Below are positions 25,389-33,561 of a stretch of DNA of 64,000 bases, one piece after another. The notes beneath the pieces were generated by a model. It did no database searches. It worked only from the letters and a program-made list of their open reading frames with translations, and was not told where the DNA came from. The stretch lies in the NCBI RefSeq assembly GCF_000021925.1, contig NC_011830.1, forward strand, positions 334,501-398,500. Reading direction: 5' to 3'. Source of the stretch: Desulfitobacterium hafniense DCB-2 (GTDB lineage Bacteria > Bacillota > Desulfitobacteriia > Desulfitobacteriales > Desulfitobacteriaceae). Within the stretch, counting starts at the first letter, position 1; each line of letters starts with the position of its first letter. A program made the position numbers and the translations under genes.

Positions 25389-25958
25389 ATTCTTTTTGAC
25401 GAAACCATACATGTTTTTTTGGAAAAAGTTGCGTCGCTGCCGTCTACACCTGCAGGGGGAAGCGTTGCCGCGTTAAATGCCGCATCCGCTGCGGCGCTGG
25501 CGGAAATGGCCTCCAGATTGACGGCTGATAAAATGGAGGATGGGGCACTGGCTAAAGAACTGAAAGGGATGGCAGAAGTATTCCATAGTTACAGGGTGAA
25601 ATTTACCGATGCTATTGATGAGGATGCCAAAGTATTTTCAGAAGTGTTAAGTGCTTATAAGCTGGCAGCGGATAGTGCCGAGAATCGTAAAATAAGGGAT
25701 GAAAAAATCCAGGAAAGCTATAAGAAAGCTGTAATCGTACCTATTAAGCTGGCGGAAGACATCTGGGCAATGATGCAGTTGATCAAAATGCAGCACCACC
25801 ATATTGGCGACAGCTATATTACGGATTCTGCCCAAGCCTATATGTTGGCGGAGGCGGCCTTGAAGTCTCTGCTCTATCATATAAAATCAAACCTTATGTA
25901 TATCAGGGATAAGGAGTTCACCGAAAAAATCGAAGAGGTTTTGGAGCAATTTGGATAA
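25389..25958 (+). CDS. Methenyltetrahydrofolate cyclohydrolase / formiminotransferase-cyclodeaminase family (FchA-like), unusual start
   Basis: About 190 residues of the FTCD C-terminal (cyclodeaminase) family: LFDETIHVFLEKVASLPSTPAGGSVAALNAASAAAL is the conserved N-terminus, followed by an all-helical body. It converts formimino- or methenyl-tetrahydrofolate. The conserved N-terminus has no ATG, GTG or TTG before it: the frame opens at 25374 and offers only ATT at 25389, just after GGGGTGAGAGT. The TTG at 25419 would cut the conserved helix. I list the ATT as probable start. With the GcvT-like gene it forms a C1-transfer pair. Confidence 0.75.
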   Translation: MLFDETIHVFLEKVASLPSTPAGGSVAALNAASAAALAEMASRLTADKMEDGALAKELKGMAEVFHSYRVKFTDAIDEDAKVFSEVLSAYKLAADSAENRKIRDEKIQESYKKAVIVPIKLAEDIWAMMQLIKMQHHHIGDSYITDSAQAYMLAEAALKSLLYHIKSNLMYIRDKEFTEKIEEVLEQFG

Positions 25959-25994
25959 GAGGGCAAAGGGTAGAGAGGAATGAAACGATGACTT

Positions 25995-26024
25995 AAAGCG
26001 CTTACGATGGAGGAGGCGCTTTTT
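25995..26024 (+). terminator. Terminator after the cyclodeaminase gene
   Basis: AAAGCGC (25995-26001) pairs with GCGCTTT (26016-26022) and continues into a T-run. Confidence 0.75.
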
Positions 26025-26046
26025 CTTGTACCGTGAGAAGGATAAC

Positions 26047-26075
26047 TTGTAATTCCATTCTTAATTGCATATAAT
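26047..26075 (+). promoter_or_regulatory. Sigma-A promoter of the toxin-antitoxin pair
   Basis: TTGTAA (26047-26052), a 17-bp spacer and TATAAT (26070-26075). It lies about 40 bp ahead of the antitoxin ATG. Confidence 0.65.
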
Positions 26076-26116
26076 TTATAACAGGAAATTCTGATTTTCG
26101 GAAAAGAGGAGAGCTT

Positions 26117-26428
26117 ATGCGAACTTTGGCAAAAAGACATTCTTATGGTGTTGTTCAAATGAAGAAGAAAGCTATTCTTACTATTCCCAAGGAGGTTCGT
26201 CTTGCCTTGCACCTGGCCGATGAAGGTGAACTATTTGAAATAATCGTTGATAACGGCAAGATTATCTTAGAGCCGAAAACTTTAATTCCTAAGGAGCAAG
26301 AATGGTTCTGGACAGAGCGGTGGCAAGCTGGTGAGCGTGAAGCGGAGGAAGATATTAAAGCCGGTAGAGTCTCTCCCGCGTTCGATAATGTTAAAGACTT
26401 GCTGGAGGCTCTAAATAATGAAGATTAA
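26117..26428 (+). CDS. AbrB/MazE-type antitoxin
   Basis: A 103-residue protein. Residues ~10-55 form a swapped-hairpin AbrB/SpoVT domain (VVQMKKKAILTIPKEVRLAL, then LFEIIVDNGKIILEPK) that binds DNA; the acidic C-terminus (REAEEDIKAGRVSPAFDNVKDLLEAL) is the usual toxin-binding tail. The start follows AAAGAGGAGAGCTT. It overlaps the toxin gene by 11 bp, so the pair is coupled. Confidence 0.85.
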   Translation: MRTLAKRHSYGVVQMKKKAILTIPKEVRLALHLADEGELFEIIVDNGKIILEPKTLIPKEQEWFWTERWQAGEREAEEDIKAGRVSPAFDNVKDLLEALNNED

Positions 26429-26702
26429 GTTTACTTCACGTTTTAAACGCTCCTATTCTAAGTTGCCTAAGGATATACAGCTTTTATTCGAAGATAAAAT
26501 TCATCAATTTAAAGAGAACTGGCGGCACCCTTCATTTCGTACTCATATGCTAAAAGGTACGAATGGGATTTGGTCCGCCAGCTTAAATATGGAGTATCGT
26601 TTTACGTTTAGCTTTACTTTTGAAGTAGATGCTGAAGGTAATACCGTGTGCCTATTAAGAGACATAGGCGATCATGACCATATTTACAGAGAGCCTTATT
26701 GA
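26418..26702 (+). CDS. RelE/YafQ-like mRNA interferase toxin
   Basis: A 94-residue RelE/ParE-superfamily protein. KIKFTSRFKRSYSKLPKDIQ and HMLKGTNGIWSASLNMEYRFTFSF are the family beta-sheet core with basic residues; the C-terminal LRDIGDHDHIYREPY carries the His-Asp/Tyr end typical of YafQ-like ribosome-dependent nucleases. It is coupled to the AbrB-type antitoxin. AbrB with RelE is a less common pairing than RelB-RelE, but is known. GGCTTTTTTT at about 26706-26715 after a short stem is a likely terminator. Confidence 0.85.
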   Translation: MKIKFTSRFKRSYSKLPKDIQLLFEDKIHQFKENWRHPSFRTHMLKGTNGIWSASLNMEYRFTFSFTFEVDAEGNTVCLLRDIGDHDHIYREPY

Positions 26703-26734
26703 GGGGCTTTTTTTATTTGGCGAAAAAATATTTA

Positions 26735-26795
26735 GTCAAGTACTTGACGTATGAGGTGATTGTTGCTAAACTATAGTCAGGTACTTGACTATAGT
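26735..26795 (+). promoter_or_regulatory. Promoter and two operators of the His-tailed MarR gene
   Basis: GTCAAGTACTTGAC (26735-26748) is a perfect palindrome. A 26-bp palindrome with one mismatch (26770-26795) repeats the same core, GTCAGGTACTTGAC, inside ACTATA/TATAGT arms. Their centres are 41 bp apart, about four helical turns. A sigma-A promoter fits between: -35 TTGACG (26744-26749) within the first site, 17 bp, -10 TAAACT (26767-26772) entering the second. Autorepression is the natural reading. Confidence 0.8.
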
Positions 26796-26830
26796 AACTC
26801 GAAATAAAATTAAAAACGGGGGTGCATCAC

Positions 26831-27442
26831 ATGGGTGAAACAAAAAAAGAGATCTTAGGACGGTTCATGCGTTTGCAAGGGTTGCTGCATCGCTATCAGG
26901 CACAGAGCTTTATGAATTTCGGGCCTTGGGGTAATCCGCAAAGAGGACAGGGAAGGGTTCTTGCCCTCTTGAAGCTAAAGCCTGAAATCAGTCAAAAAGA
27001 ATTGACCTACTTGCTGGATATGAGCAAGCAGGGGCTGGCGGAACTTTTAAATAAGCTGGAGAAAAATGAGTTCATCACCCGCGAAACATCGGAAGAAGAC
27101 CGGCGCAGTGTCAACATCAAGCTGACTGAAAAAGGCGCCGCCGTAGCCGGCGAGATGGGCGATATGCCGCCGGAATTGGAAAAATTGTTTGATGTTTTAA
27201 ATAATGAGGAATTGGCCAATCTCAGCGACTATCTCAAGCGCATCACGGAACGGCTTGAGGAACAGTTCACCGATGGCGACGGGGATTTGCGCAAGCAGAT
27301 GATGGAGAGACTCAGGCAGTGCCATCATCACCATGGCCGCAACTTTGGCGGACACAGGGGTGATTTCCACGGCTTTTATGGGGGCGTATTTCCCCACAGA
27401 CGAGGTGGCAGACGCGATGATGACGGCGAGAGAGAAGAGTAG
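26831..27442 (+). CDS. MarR family repressor with His-rich C-terminal tail
   Basis: A 203-residue protein. Residues ~30-140 form a MarR winged helix (LALLKLKPEISQKELTYLLD, GLAELLNKLEKNEFITRET, SEEDRRSVNIKLTEKG). The last ~45 residues are rich in His, Gly and Arg (CHHHHGRNFGGHRGDFHGFYGG), absent from ordinary MarR proteins, and look able to bind metal. ATG 26831 follows GGGGGTGCATCAC. Two matching palindromes upstream indicate autoregulation. Normally such genes precede a transporter; here only a pseudogene follows, so its regulon may be elsewhere. Confidence 0.87.
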   Translation: MGETKKEILGRFMRLQGLLHRYQAQSFMNFGPWGNPQRGQGRVLALLKLKPEISQKELTYLLDMSKQGLAELLNKLEKNEFITRETSEEDRRSVNIKLTEKGAAVAGEMGDMPPELEKLFDVLNNEELANLSDYLKRITERLEEQFTDGDGDLRKQMMERLRQCHHHHGRNFGGHRGDFHGFYGGVFPHRRGGRRDDDGEREE

Positions 27443-27448
27443 GGTCAA

Positions 27449-27662
27449 GTGTTTGCGGTACCTTTTGACTTAAGGCTTCCGGAAGGCAACCAAAAGGATG
27501 AAGAGACAACCTTTGTAGTCCAGCCGGATCTTCTCATCATTTACCTTGCAGGAAAACGGACGTTTTGGCAGCCCCGAAGTTTACACAGAGGAATCTAAGG
27601 TTCGGGTCACCGTTTTTCCGGAGCTGGTCGTTGATTTGGGTTTGGTTTTCGAAGGAATGTGA
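27449..27662 (+). pseudogene. Uma2 family (DUF820) pseudogene, internally deleted
   Basis: From 27449 the frame reads VFAVPFDLRLPEGNQKDEET and QPDLLIIYLAG, the Uma2 core strands. A one-base-shifted frame from 27552 reads ENGRFGSPEVYTEESKVRVT then FPELVVDLGLVFEGM and a TGA at 27660-27662, the usual C-terminus. The N-terminus and about 60 middle residues are missing and the halves are out of frame. Uma2 proteins are restriction-endonuclease-like proteins often found in mobile or repeated families. Confidence 0.7.
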
Positions 27663-27701
27663 AATGTTCAGAGCTTCAATTAGCTTTTTAAGCTTATTTT
27701 C

Positions 27702-27758
27702 AAATCCCTCACTACTGGATAAACGGGTGTTTATCTATGTTGGGAGGGATTTTTTTGT
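27702..27758 (+). terminator. Compound hairpin with T-run
   Basis: AAATCCCTC (27702-27710) pairs with GAGGGATTT (27744-27752), enclosing a second stem GATAAAC/GTTTATC, and T residues follow. It looks like the old terminator of the Uma2 gene. Confidence 0.6.
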
Positions 27759-27883
27759 TCATTTCACTTTTAGGGGCTGGCTATGAGCAAGGTATGGCCA
27801 TAGTTAAAAATCTGCGGTTTTAAGTGCTTAGAGGGGGCTGGGTGGAAATTCAGACACAGCCCCCAGTCAGGATTGGGAGGGTA

Positions 27884-28117
27884 TTAGTCCTCCGGTTCTT
27901 CCACTAACTCCGTGCTATCCCGCAGGATCACAGCAATGAGCGGATGCTCTGTGAGACTGAATAATGCCACAGCAATCTCATGGAGGACCGCATGATCAAC
28001 ACCGGGTCTCACATAGTTTAAGCTTTTTTGCTTAATTTGAGGATCACCGGCAGGTGTCAACCCATCTTGATATTTCAACACTAAGGTTGAAGTCAAAGGC
28101 TTATCGACAATAGCCAT
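27884..28117 (-). CDS. DUF1659 family protein
   Basis: A 77-residue protein. LTSTLVLKYQDGLTPAGDPQIKQKSLNYVR then HEIAVALFSLTEHPL is the DUF1659 pattern of short Firmicute proteins of unknown role. The start at 28117 follows GGGGAGGGAAAAAAAT; the frame open to 28255 has no ribosome site. A GGGGGCTG/CAGCCCCC stem (27833-27864) lies downstream. It is divergent from the DUF3102 gene. DUF1659 genes often neighbour a DUF2922 gene; none is seen here. Confidence 0.75.
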   Translation of the reverse strand: MAIVDKPLTSTLVLKYQDGLTPAGDPQIKQKSLNYVRPGVDHAVLHEIAVALFSLTEHPLIAVILRDSTELVEEPED

Positions 28118-28335
28118 ATTTTTTTCCCTCCCCTCTAAGCCAGAGGCCGATAGGTTCGGCATGGTTGTATAGTGTATGAAGCTGCCTGTACTATGGTTAC
28201 TATTGGAACGCACTTTTGTCCAAGGAGCCTTAATTATCTTTATTGACGGCTCCAATCCTCACACTTGTCTGGGGTTTGGCATATCCTATAGCGGTATCTG
28301 AAAAGGTATTCTGAAAAAAGGATGGGCAGGCCGAT

Positions 28336-29175
28336 ATGAGGATGGAAAATTCCAACAGGACGCCTGGGCAAATAGCGTCTGAAATTAACGTTATCAAGGA
28401 ACAAAGTGGAAAAATGCTGCTCAGCAATGCCATAGAGATCGGGCGGCGTCTGACAGAGGCCAAAGAGCTGGTACCCCACGGGGAGTGGCTCAAATGGCTG
28501 ACTGAATCCGTGAGTTACTCCCGGAGCACGGCCAGCAGGCTGATGAAAATTTTCCGGGAATACGGGCCGATACTCTCCTCAACCGATGGGGAAGAGGGCT
28601 CAAATGGTGCACCGGTGCACCATTTGAACTACACCCAAGGGATTGCCCTCTTTGGGATCTCGGTAGAGGATCGGGACCAATTTATAGCGGACAATGATGT
28701 GGGAAAGATGAGCAAGCGGGAGCTTCAGCAGACGGTCAAGGTAAGGGAGCGGACGGCTGAGGAAGAAGAACGCCGGGAACCGGAGAATCAAGGGGTGCAA
28801 AATCAAGAAAAGACAGAAGAGGCAGCGGATAAGGCAATGGATAAGCCCCTGGAACTGATCCCGGTGGAAAGGAAGATCATCAAGCCGAAAACTGTGCCAA
28901 CTGCTCAAACTGAGCTACAACAAGAGGACGCTAATCCCGAGAGCATGAAATATAACGCCCAATACGCCACGCATCGCGACACTATGCTCAGCGCTTACGG
29001 GGAGCTGCTGAAAACCCTCGTCGCTTTAAACAGAGTGGACCCGGTGAAGAAAGAAGCCAACAGGAAAGAGGCGTTAAAGATAACGACGAACATGGCGGAG
29101 ACGCTGAAACAATATCCTCCGGCGATTAAGACTAATTTGAAGATTAAAAGGACGGAGCCTGGTGCGCCAAATTAG
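28336..29175 (+). CDS. DUF3102 domain protein
   Basis: A 279-residue protein. The N-terminal ~110 residues match DUF3102: QIASEINVIKEQSGKMLLSN, AIEIGRRLTEAKELVPHGEWLKWL, YSRSTASRLMKIFREYG. The middle is highly charged and low-complexity (EEEERREPENQGVQNQEKTEE) and the end is helical and basic. DUF3102 proteins look like DNA-associated factors of plasmids and integrative elements, but the role is unproven. ATG 28336 or 28342 may be the start; the ribosome site is weak. Confidence 0.75.
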   Translation: MRMENSNRTPGQIASEINVIKEQSGKMLLSNAIEIGRRLTEAKELVPHGEWLKWLTESVSYSRSTASRLMKIFREYGPILSSTDGEEGSNGAPVHHLNYTQGIALFGISVEDRDQFIADNDVGKMSKRELQQTVKVRERTAEEEERREPENQGVQNQEKTEEAADKAMDKPLELIPVERKIIKPKTVPTAQTELQQEDANPESMKYNAQYATHRDTMLSAYGELLKTLVALNRVDPVKKEANRKEALKITTNMAETLKQYPPAIKTNLKIKRTEPGAPN

Positions 29176-29181
29176 TAAAAT

Positions 29182-29208
29182 AGGCGCTGTGTGAAAACAG
29201 CGCCTGTG
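29182..29208 (+). terminator. Terminator-like hairpin after the DUF3102 gene
   Basis: AGGCGCTGT (29182-29190) pairs with ACAGCGCCT (29197-29205). No T-run follows. Between here and 29367 the minus strand holds an open stretch (about 29222-29330) that I do not recognise, perhaps a relic. Confidence 0.45.
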
Positions 29209-29367
29209 AGCATATGCGTCTATAGTTCCAGATCATCTCGTGGTTCCCGGCATCAGAAATTTCCCGTGCCTCTAATTCACGAATATGCTCTAATGCTTGG
29301 TCAATGATGTGCTTTTTTCTCTCTGTGGCTTAAAACATCCTGCATTTCGTTTCCGCCCAATTGCGGA

Positions 29368-29982
29368 TCAGACATGATTGATATCCGTCAGCTTAACGAT
29401 TCTATCGCAGACCTTGTGCGCCAGATAGTTATTATGTGTTACGACTATCAGGCCTAACCTGTTCTTATTGGCAATATCCAAAATGATCTGCCACAACTGT
29501 GCCTGGGTAATAACGTCCAGCATGGTGGTTATTTCATCACAAATTAAAAACCTTGTCTCCGGTCCAAGGGCCCGTAGGACGCAAAATCTCTGAAGCTCGC
29601 CTCCCGACAGCTCTGTTGGCCAGCGGGACATCCATTCCTTCTCAATTCCCATGTCCTTGAGAAGTTCATCGTTGGGGGTCCAGCATTCATGAATGATTTT
29701 GGACATCTTCCATCTGGGGTTGACCGCCAGTTCAGGATGCTGATAGATCATTTGGACAGGGGAATAGCCTTGATCAGGGAGGGGCTTGCCGCCCAGCAGC
29801 ACCGTACCGTTGGACGGCTTGATATATCCGGCCAGGATTTTGGCAAGGGTGCTTTTACCGCAGCCCGAAGGGCCGACCAAGGCCAGTTTTTCACCCTCTT
29901 TCAATGTAAAATTTACCTGGCTGAGTATGGGGGCCGTTTTGCTCGTATAACGAAAACAGATATCTTTTGCTTCAAGCTGCAT
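29368..29982 (-). CDS. ABC transporter ATP-binding protein (NikE/OppF type)
   Basis: A 204-residue ATPase with Walker A GPSGCGKST, signature LSGGELQ, Walker B FLICDEIT and the switch His in VVTHNN. It lacks the C-terminal Opp/Dpp extension, so it is shorter than usual (~250-330). It is last of the order substrate-binding protein, two permeases, ATPase. Opp/Nik importers need two ATPases, normally NikD plus NikE; only this one is present. It may homodimerise or borrow the NikD-type subunit encoded at 39208. Confidence 0.85.
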   Translation of the reverse strand: MQLEAKDICFRYTSKTAPILSQVNFTLKEGEKLALVGPSGCGKSTLAKILAGYIKPSNGTVLLGGKPLPDQGYSPVQMIYQHPELAVNPRWKMSKIIHECWTPNDELLKDMGIEKEWMSRWPTELSGGELQRFCVLRALGPETRFLICDEITTMLDVITQAQLWQIILDIANKNRLGLIVVTHNNYLAHKVCDRIVKLTDINHV

Positions 29983-30002
29983 GAATACACCTCACCGCCT
30001 CT

Positions 30003-30866
30003 TCACTCATTACCGCTGTTAGGATTCAGCAGCTTTTTAAGATTTTCGCCGATGACGTCAAACAGGATGACCGCGATCAAGAGCAACAGGCCGGGGAACA
30101 GGGCAAGCCACCATTTACCCGTCGCGATATGGACCATCGCTTCCGATAGAATCGCCCCGATCGCGGGGGATTCCGCCGGCAGGCCGAAGCCCAGAAAGGT
30201 GAGTGCGGCCTCATGCATGATAGCATGGGGAAACAGCAGAACCAGCCCGATCAAATAGGTAGGGAGCACATGAGGTACCATATGTTCCTTGGCAACCCAG
30301 AATCTTGACTTTCCAGCCTTATAGGATAACTGCACATACTGGGAGGAACGAATCTGCAGAACTTCGGCACGTACGATCCTGGTAAGCTCCGGCCAGTGGG
30401 TCAGAGCAACGGCTACCGCCACGCCTTTCACCCCGCGGCCCAACATGAAAGAGATCAGAACCAGCAGGACCAGATGGGGCAGGCCCATGCAGCAATCGAC
30501 ACACCAATTGACAAACCGGTCGAATTTTCCGCCTATGGTTGCTGCAGCTATCCCCAGCAGCAGGGCCAGAACGGAGCTGACAGCAGAGGCGAGCACTCCG
30601 ATGACAAGGCTTGTCGACAGCCCTTTAATGCTGCGGTAAAACATATCCCTGCCCATAAAATCCGTGCCGAAAAGATGCTCCAGGCCGGGAGGGATGAACT
30701 TGTGAGTATAATTGACCGCATACAGGGACTCGTCCATGAAAAAACCCCAAATAAGAATACCGAATAAATAAATGGCGGAAAAAATAATCAAAATAAGCAT
30801 TTTGGTTCTTATGTTGATCTTGGGCAGTCCAAGTTTTCCGGCAGGTGTAAGCTTGTTCTCATACAT
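30003..30866 (-). CDS. ABC transporter permease (NikC/DppC type)
   Basis: A 287-residue inner-membrane permease: six hydrophobic segments, the periplasmic FIPPGLEHLFGTDFMGRDMFYR motif of NikC/DppC and the EAA loop region EHMVPHVLPTYLIGL. It overlaps the upstream permease gene by 8 bp. The start follows GGAGGGCGGCGACT. It forms the translocation pore of the importer served by the lipoprotein encoded at 31891-33519. Confidence 0.9.
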   Translation of the reverse strand: MYENKLTPAGKLGLPKINIRTKMLILIIFSAIYLFGILIWGFFMDESLYAVNYTHKFIPPGLEHLFGTDFMGRDMFYRSIKGLSTSLVIGVLASAVSSVLALLLGIAAATIGGKFDRFVNWCVDCCMGLPHLVLLVLISFMLGRGVKGVAVAVALTHWPELTRIVRAEVLQIRSSQYVQLSYKAGKSRFWVAKEHMVPHVLPTYLIGLVLLFPHAIMHEAALTFLGFGLPAESPAIGAILSEAMVHIATGKWWLALFPGLLLLIAVILFDVIGENLKKLLNPNSGNE

Positions 30867-31842
30867 AGTCGCCGCCCTCCTTCACCCTTGGGTCCAGCAC
30901 TCCATACAGGATATTGGCGATCAGGTTCCCCGAAAAAACAAACAATGCACAGAAGATGGCGATACCCAGCAGCAGCGGGACATCGCCGTTGAGGGCGGCG
31001 GCGGTAGTGGCCGTACCGATGCCCGGATAGGCAAACACGGTTTCCGCCAGAGCCATGCCTCCGAACAGTTCGCTGAAGGAGGCAAACTGTATGGTAACGG
31101 CAGGCAAAGCGATATTCCTGAGCACATGGCGAATGACGAGCTGCCGGTCGCTTTCACCCCTTGCTTTCGCAAACAGAATATAGTCGCTGCCCATGGTTTC
31201 AATCAGCTTTTGCCTTGTATAAAGTGTGATCTTGCTTATACTGACAATGGTAAGAGTAAGTGCCGGCAGCACCAGATGGTAGGCCCGGTCTCCCAGCGTC
31301 ACGTCTGAGGCAAGTTTGCCCATCGGAGCGGCCATGCCTATGGGGAACCATCCCAAAGTAACGGCAAAAAGGCTGAGTATGAGCAGGCCGAGCCAGAAGG
31401 TCGGAGCCGATTGCAGGCATAGGCAAAAGGTCTTGACCATTTTGTCAAAAAGACTCCCCTTGCGCATACCGGCCGCGATGCCGATCAGGAAGCCTAACAC
31501 GCCGGAGGCTGTCCACGCGATCAGCATCAGGACGGCGGAATAGGAGAAACGCTCCCAAATCACATCACGCACCGGTTTTTTGTAAGTAATGGAATCGCCA
31601 AAGTCCCCATGCAGCACATTGGTGGCCCAAGCCGAGAATCTTTCCGGCAAAGGGTCATTAAGCCCCCAGTAATCGGAAATCTCCTGCTTGGCTTCCTCCG
31701 ACAGGGTAGAATTTGTTCCGATATAGGAAACCAAAGGATCTATGGGTGAGCTTGTAATCAAAAGGAACGCAATCACACAGACCGCCACCAGCAGCAGAAC
31801 CATCCGGACTAAAATGGAAACAGTTTGTTTAGTTCTGATCAT
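30859..31842 (-). CDS. ABC transporter permease (NikB/DppB type)
   Basis: A 327-residue permease of the NikB/DppB type: SSPIDPLVSYIG after helix 1, the LNDPLPERFSAWATNVLHGDFGDSI periplasmic motif, and the EAA loop near ARGESDRQLVIRHVLRN. The start at 31842 follows GGGGGAGATAAAA. It is the second gene of the operon after the lipoprotein gene. Confidence 0.9.
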   Translation of the reverse strand: MIRTKQTVSILVRMVLLLVAVCVIAFLLITSSPIDPLVSYIGTNSTLSEEAKQEISDYWGLNDPLPERFSAWATNVLHGDFGDSITYKKPVRDVIWERFSYSAVLMLIAWTASGVLGFLIGIAAGMRKGSLFDKMVKTFCLCLQSAPTFWLGLLILSLFAVTLGWFPIGMAAPMGKLASDVTLGDRAYHLVLPALTLTIVSISKITLYTRQKLIETMGSDYILFAKARGESDRQLVIRHVLRNIALPAVTIQFASFSELFGGMALAETVFAYPGIGTATTAAALNGDVPLLLGIAIFCALFVFSGNLIANILYGVLDPRVKEGGDYV

Positions 31843-31890
31843 TTTTATCTCCCCCAAAAGTGCGGTAACCGGAAAGACCTCTCGATGTCA

Positions 31891-33519
31891 TTATTTATAG
31901 TTCCAATCCTTCATGTTGCAGATAATCGGCGAGCCGTGCCCATGGGGATGAGCAATCTGGGTATCCAGAGACAGATTCAAGGAATCGTTGACCAGATAGC
32001 AGTGCTCGATATTCACAATATACAAATAGGGATAATCCTGATTGGCTGTCGCCTGAACTGCTTTCCAGGCGGCAATGGCGCTGTCGTGAGAGGTGGAAGT
32101 GAATGCCTTTTGAATGTCTGCGTCCACCTGCGGGTTGGAGTAGCCAGAAACGTTATCATAAGCGCCTTTGAGGAACAGTTGGGAATTGAACAGCGAATTC
32201 AATACGGTCGGGCTGTACTGGCCCCAGCCCCAGACAATACCTGAATTGCTTTGAAGATGAGCGACCTCATCCCAGCTGGCGGTTTTGACGTTTATCTTCA
32301 CGCCCAGCTGTAAGGCATCCTCGGCAACTGCGTTGGCCAGCAGAAAGCGCTCATTGTCGGAGCCGGGGGCATAAACGTCAAATTCGCATTTTATGCCGTT
32401 TTTCTCCCGGATGCCGTCGCCGTCCGTATCCACCCAACCGGCATCTTGGAGCAGGGCGGCCGCTTCCTCTTTCCTGTTATCTTGATAGGTATCGGTATTG
32501 GCCCATTGCAGATTGGCAGTGAAGCTGACCGCAGGCTTGCCGATGCCGTTAAAAGCGTGGTTAATAATCGTCTGACGGTCGATGCCGATCGCCAGGGCTT
32601 TGCGGACACTGATGTCTGATGTCACGTTATTCCCTACCTTGATCTCCTTCCCATCGGGATTTTTCATGGTTTGTTCCTTGAGAACCGGGAGATTGATCAT
32701 CCTGATATCCATTGTTTCAAATCTTTCGGTCGTCATGTGAGCTACTTTTTCAGCGGTGTAATTGGGTCCGATCATCACAATATCCAGCTGACCTGATTTG
32801 GCGTTGGAAAAAGCTGCTTCACTGTTCATAGAGACAAAGGTTACCTTTTTGATTGCGGGAGCACCCTCGTAATAATTCTCGTTGGCCCTGACAATAATCT
32901 GTTGGTTGGAATCATATTGGGTGACGATCCAGGCTCCGGTTCCGATGGGATATTGGTCGAATGTTTTGCTGTCATAGCTGTCACTGGGCACAATCCCCAA
33001 GCAGGCGGTGGCATCAAGGAAAGGTGAATAGGGTTCCGACAGGGTAAACTGCACCGTATAATTATTGAGCGCCTTGACCGAGGCCAGCTTGGTAAGATCG
33101 ACATTCTCGTTGTGTGCCTGATTCTCTTTGACCGTATTGTAGGTAAAAACCACATCGTCGGCGGTAAAATCTGAACCATCGCTGAATTTGACGTTTTCTC
33201 TGAGTGTATAGGTATAGACCAAAGCGTCATCACTAATCGACCATTCTGTGGCCATGTCGCCTTCGTAGTTAGAATCCGGATTTACCCTCAGCAGGGCACA
33301 GTTGGTAAAGGAATACCCATAGCTCATGGCCCCCTTAACAGGGTCCAGGCTGCTGTCAAAAATAGTGCCGCCCACATAAGCGACTATCTCATCGGCTGGG
33401 GGCTGGGCAGAGCCATTTTGGAAAGGTGTGTCTTCCACCGTCTTACCGGCACCGCTGGAGCAAGCTGTGATCGTAATCATGAGAAGTACAGATAATACCA
33501 GAGCAAGTTTCTTTTTCAT
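31891..33519 (-). CDS. Peptide/nickel-type ABC substrate-binding lipoprotein (SBP_bac_5)
   Basis: A 542-residue extracytoplasmic solute receptor. Signal peptide with lipobox ITAC: cleavage before Cys20. Family 5 features include GTIFDSSLDPVKG near the start of the mature protein, ENVKFSDGSDFTADDVVFTYN and an acidic DTDGDGIREKNG loop. Family 5 receptors bind oligopeptides, nickel chelates or opine-type metallophores. It begins an operon whose promoter carries the same C6-tract operator as three others in this island, linking it to metal control. Binding ligand not visible. Confidence 0.9.
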   Translation of the reverse strand: MKKKLALVLSVLLMITITACSSGAGKTVEDTPFQNGSAQPPADEIVAYVGGTIFDSSLDPVKGAMSYGYSFTNCALLRVNPDSNYEGDMATEWSISDDALVYTYTLRENVKFSDGSDFTADDVVFTYNTVKENQAHNENVDLTKLASVKALNNYTVQFTLSEPYSPFLDATACLGIVPSDSYDSKTFDQYPIGTGAWIVTQYDSNQQIIVRANENYYEGAPAIKKVTFVSMNSEAAFSNAKSGQLDIVMIGPNYTAEKVAHMTTERFETMDIRMINLPVLKEQTMKNPDGKEIKVGNNVTSDISVRKALAIGIDRQTIINHAFNGIGKPAVSFTANLQWANTDTYQDNRKEEAAALLQDAGWVDTDGDGIREKNGIKCEFDVYAPGSDNERFLLANAVAEDALQLGVKINVKTASWDEVAHLQSNSGIVWGWGQYSPTVLNSLFNSQLFLKGAYDNVSGYSNPQVDADIQKAFTSTSHDSAIAAWKAVQATANQDYPYLYIVNIEHCYLVNDSLNLSLDTQIAHPHGHGSPIICNMKDWNYK

Positions 33520-33561
33520 AAAATCCTCCTTCGTAAAATCATCCTAAATGTAATTGGAATG

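Noticed and set aside
27565..27786. 73-residue open frame
   Set aside because: It lies across the second half of the Uma2 pseudogene in another frame and enters its terminator.
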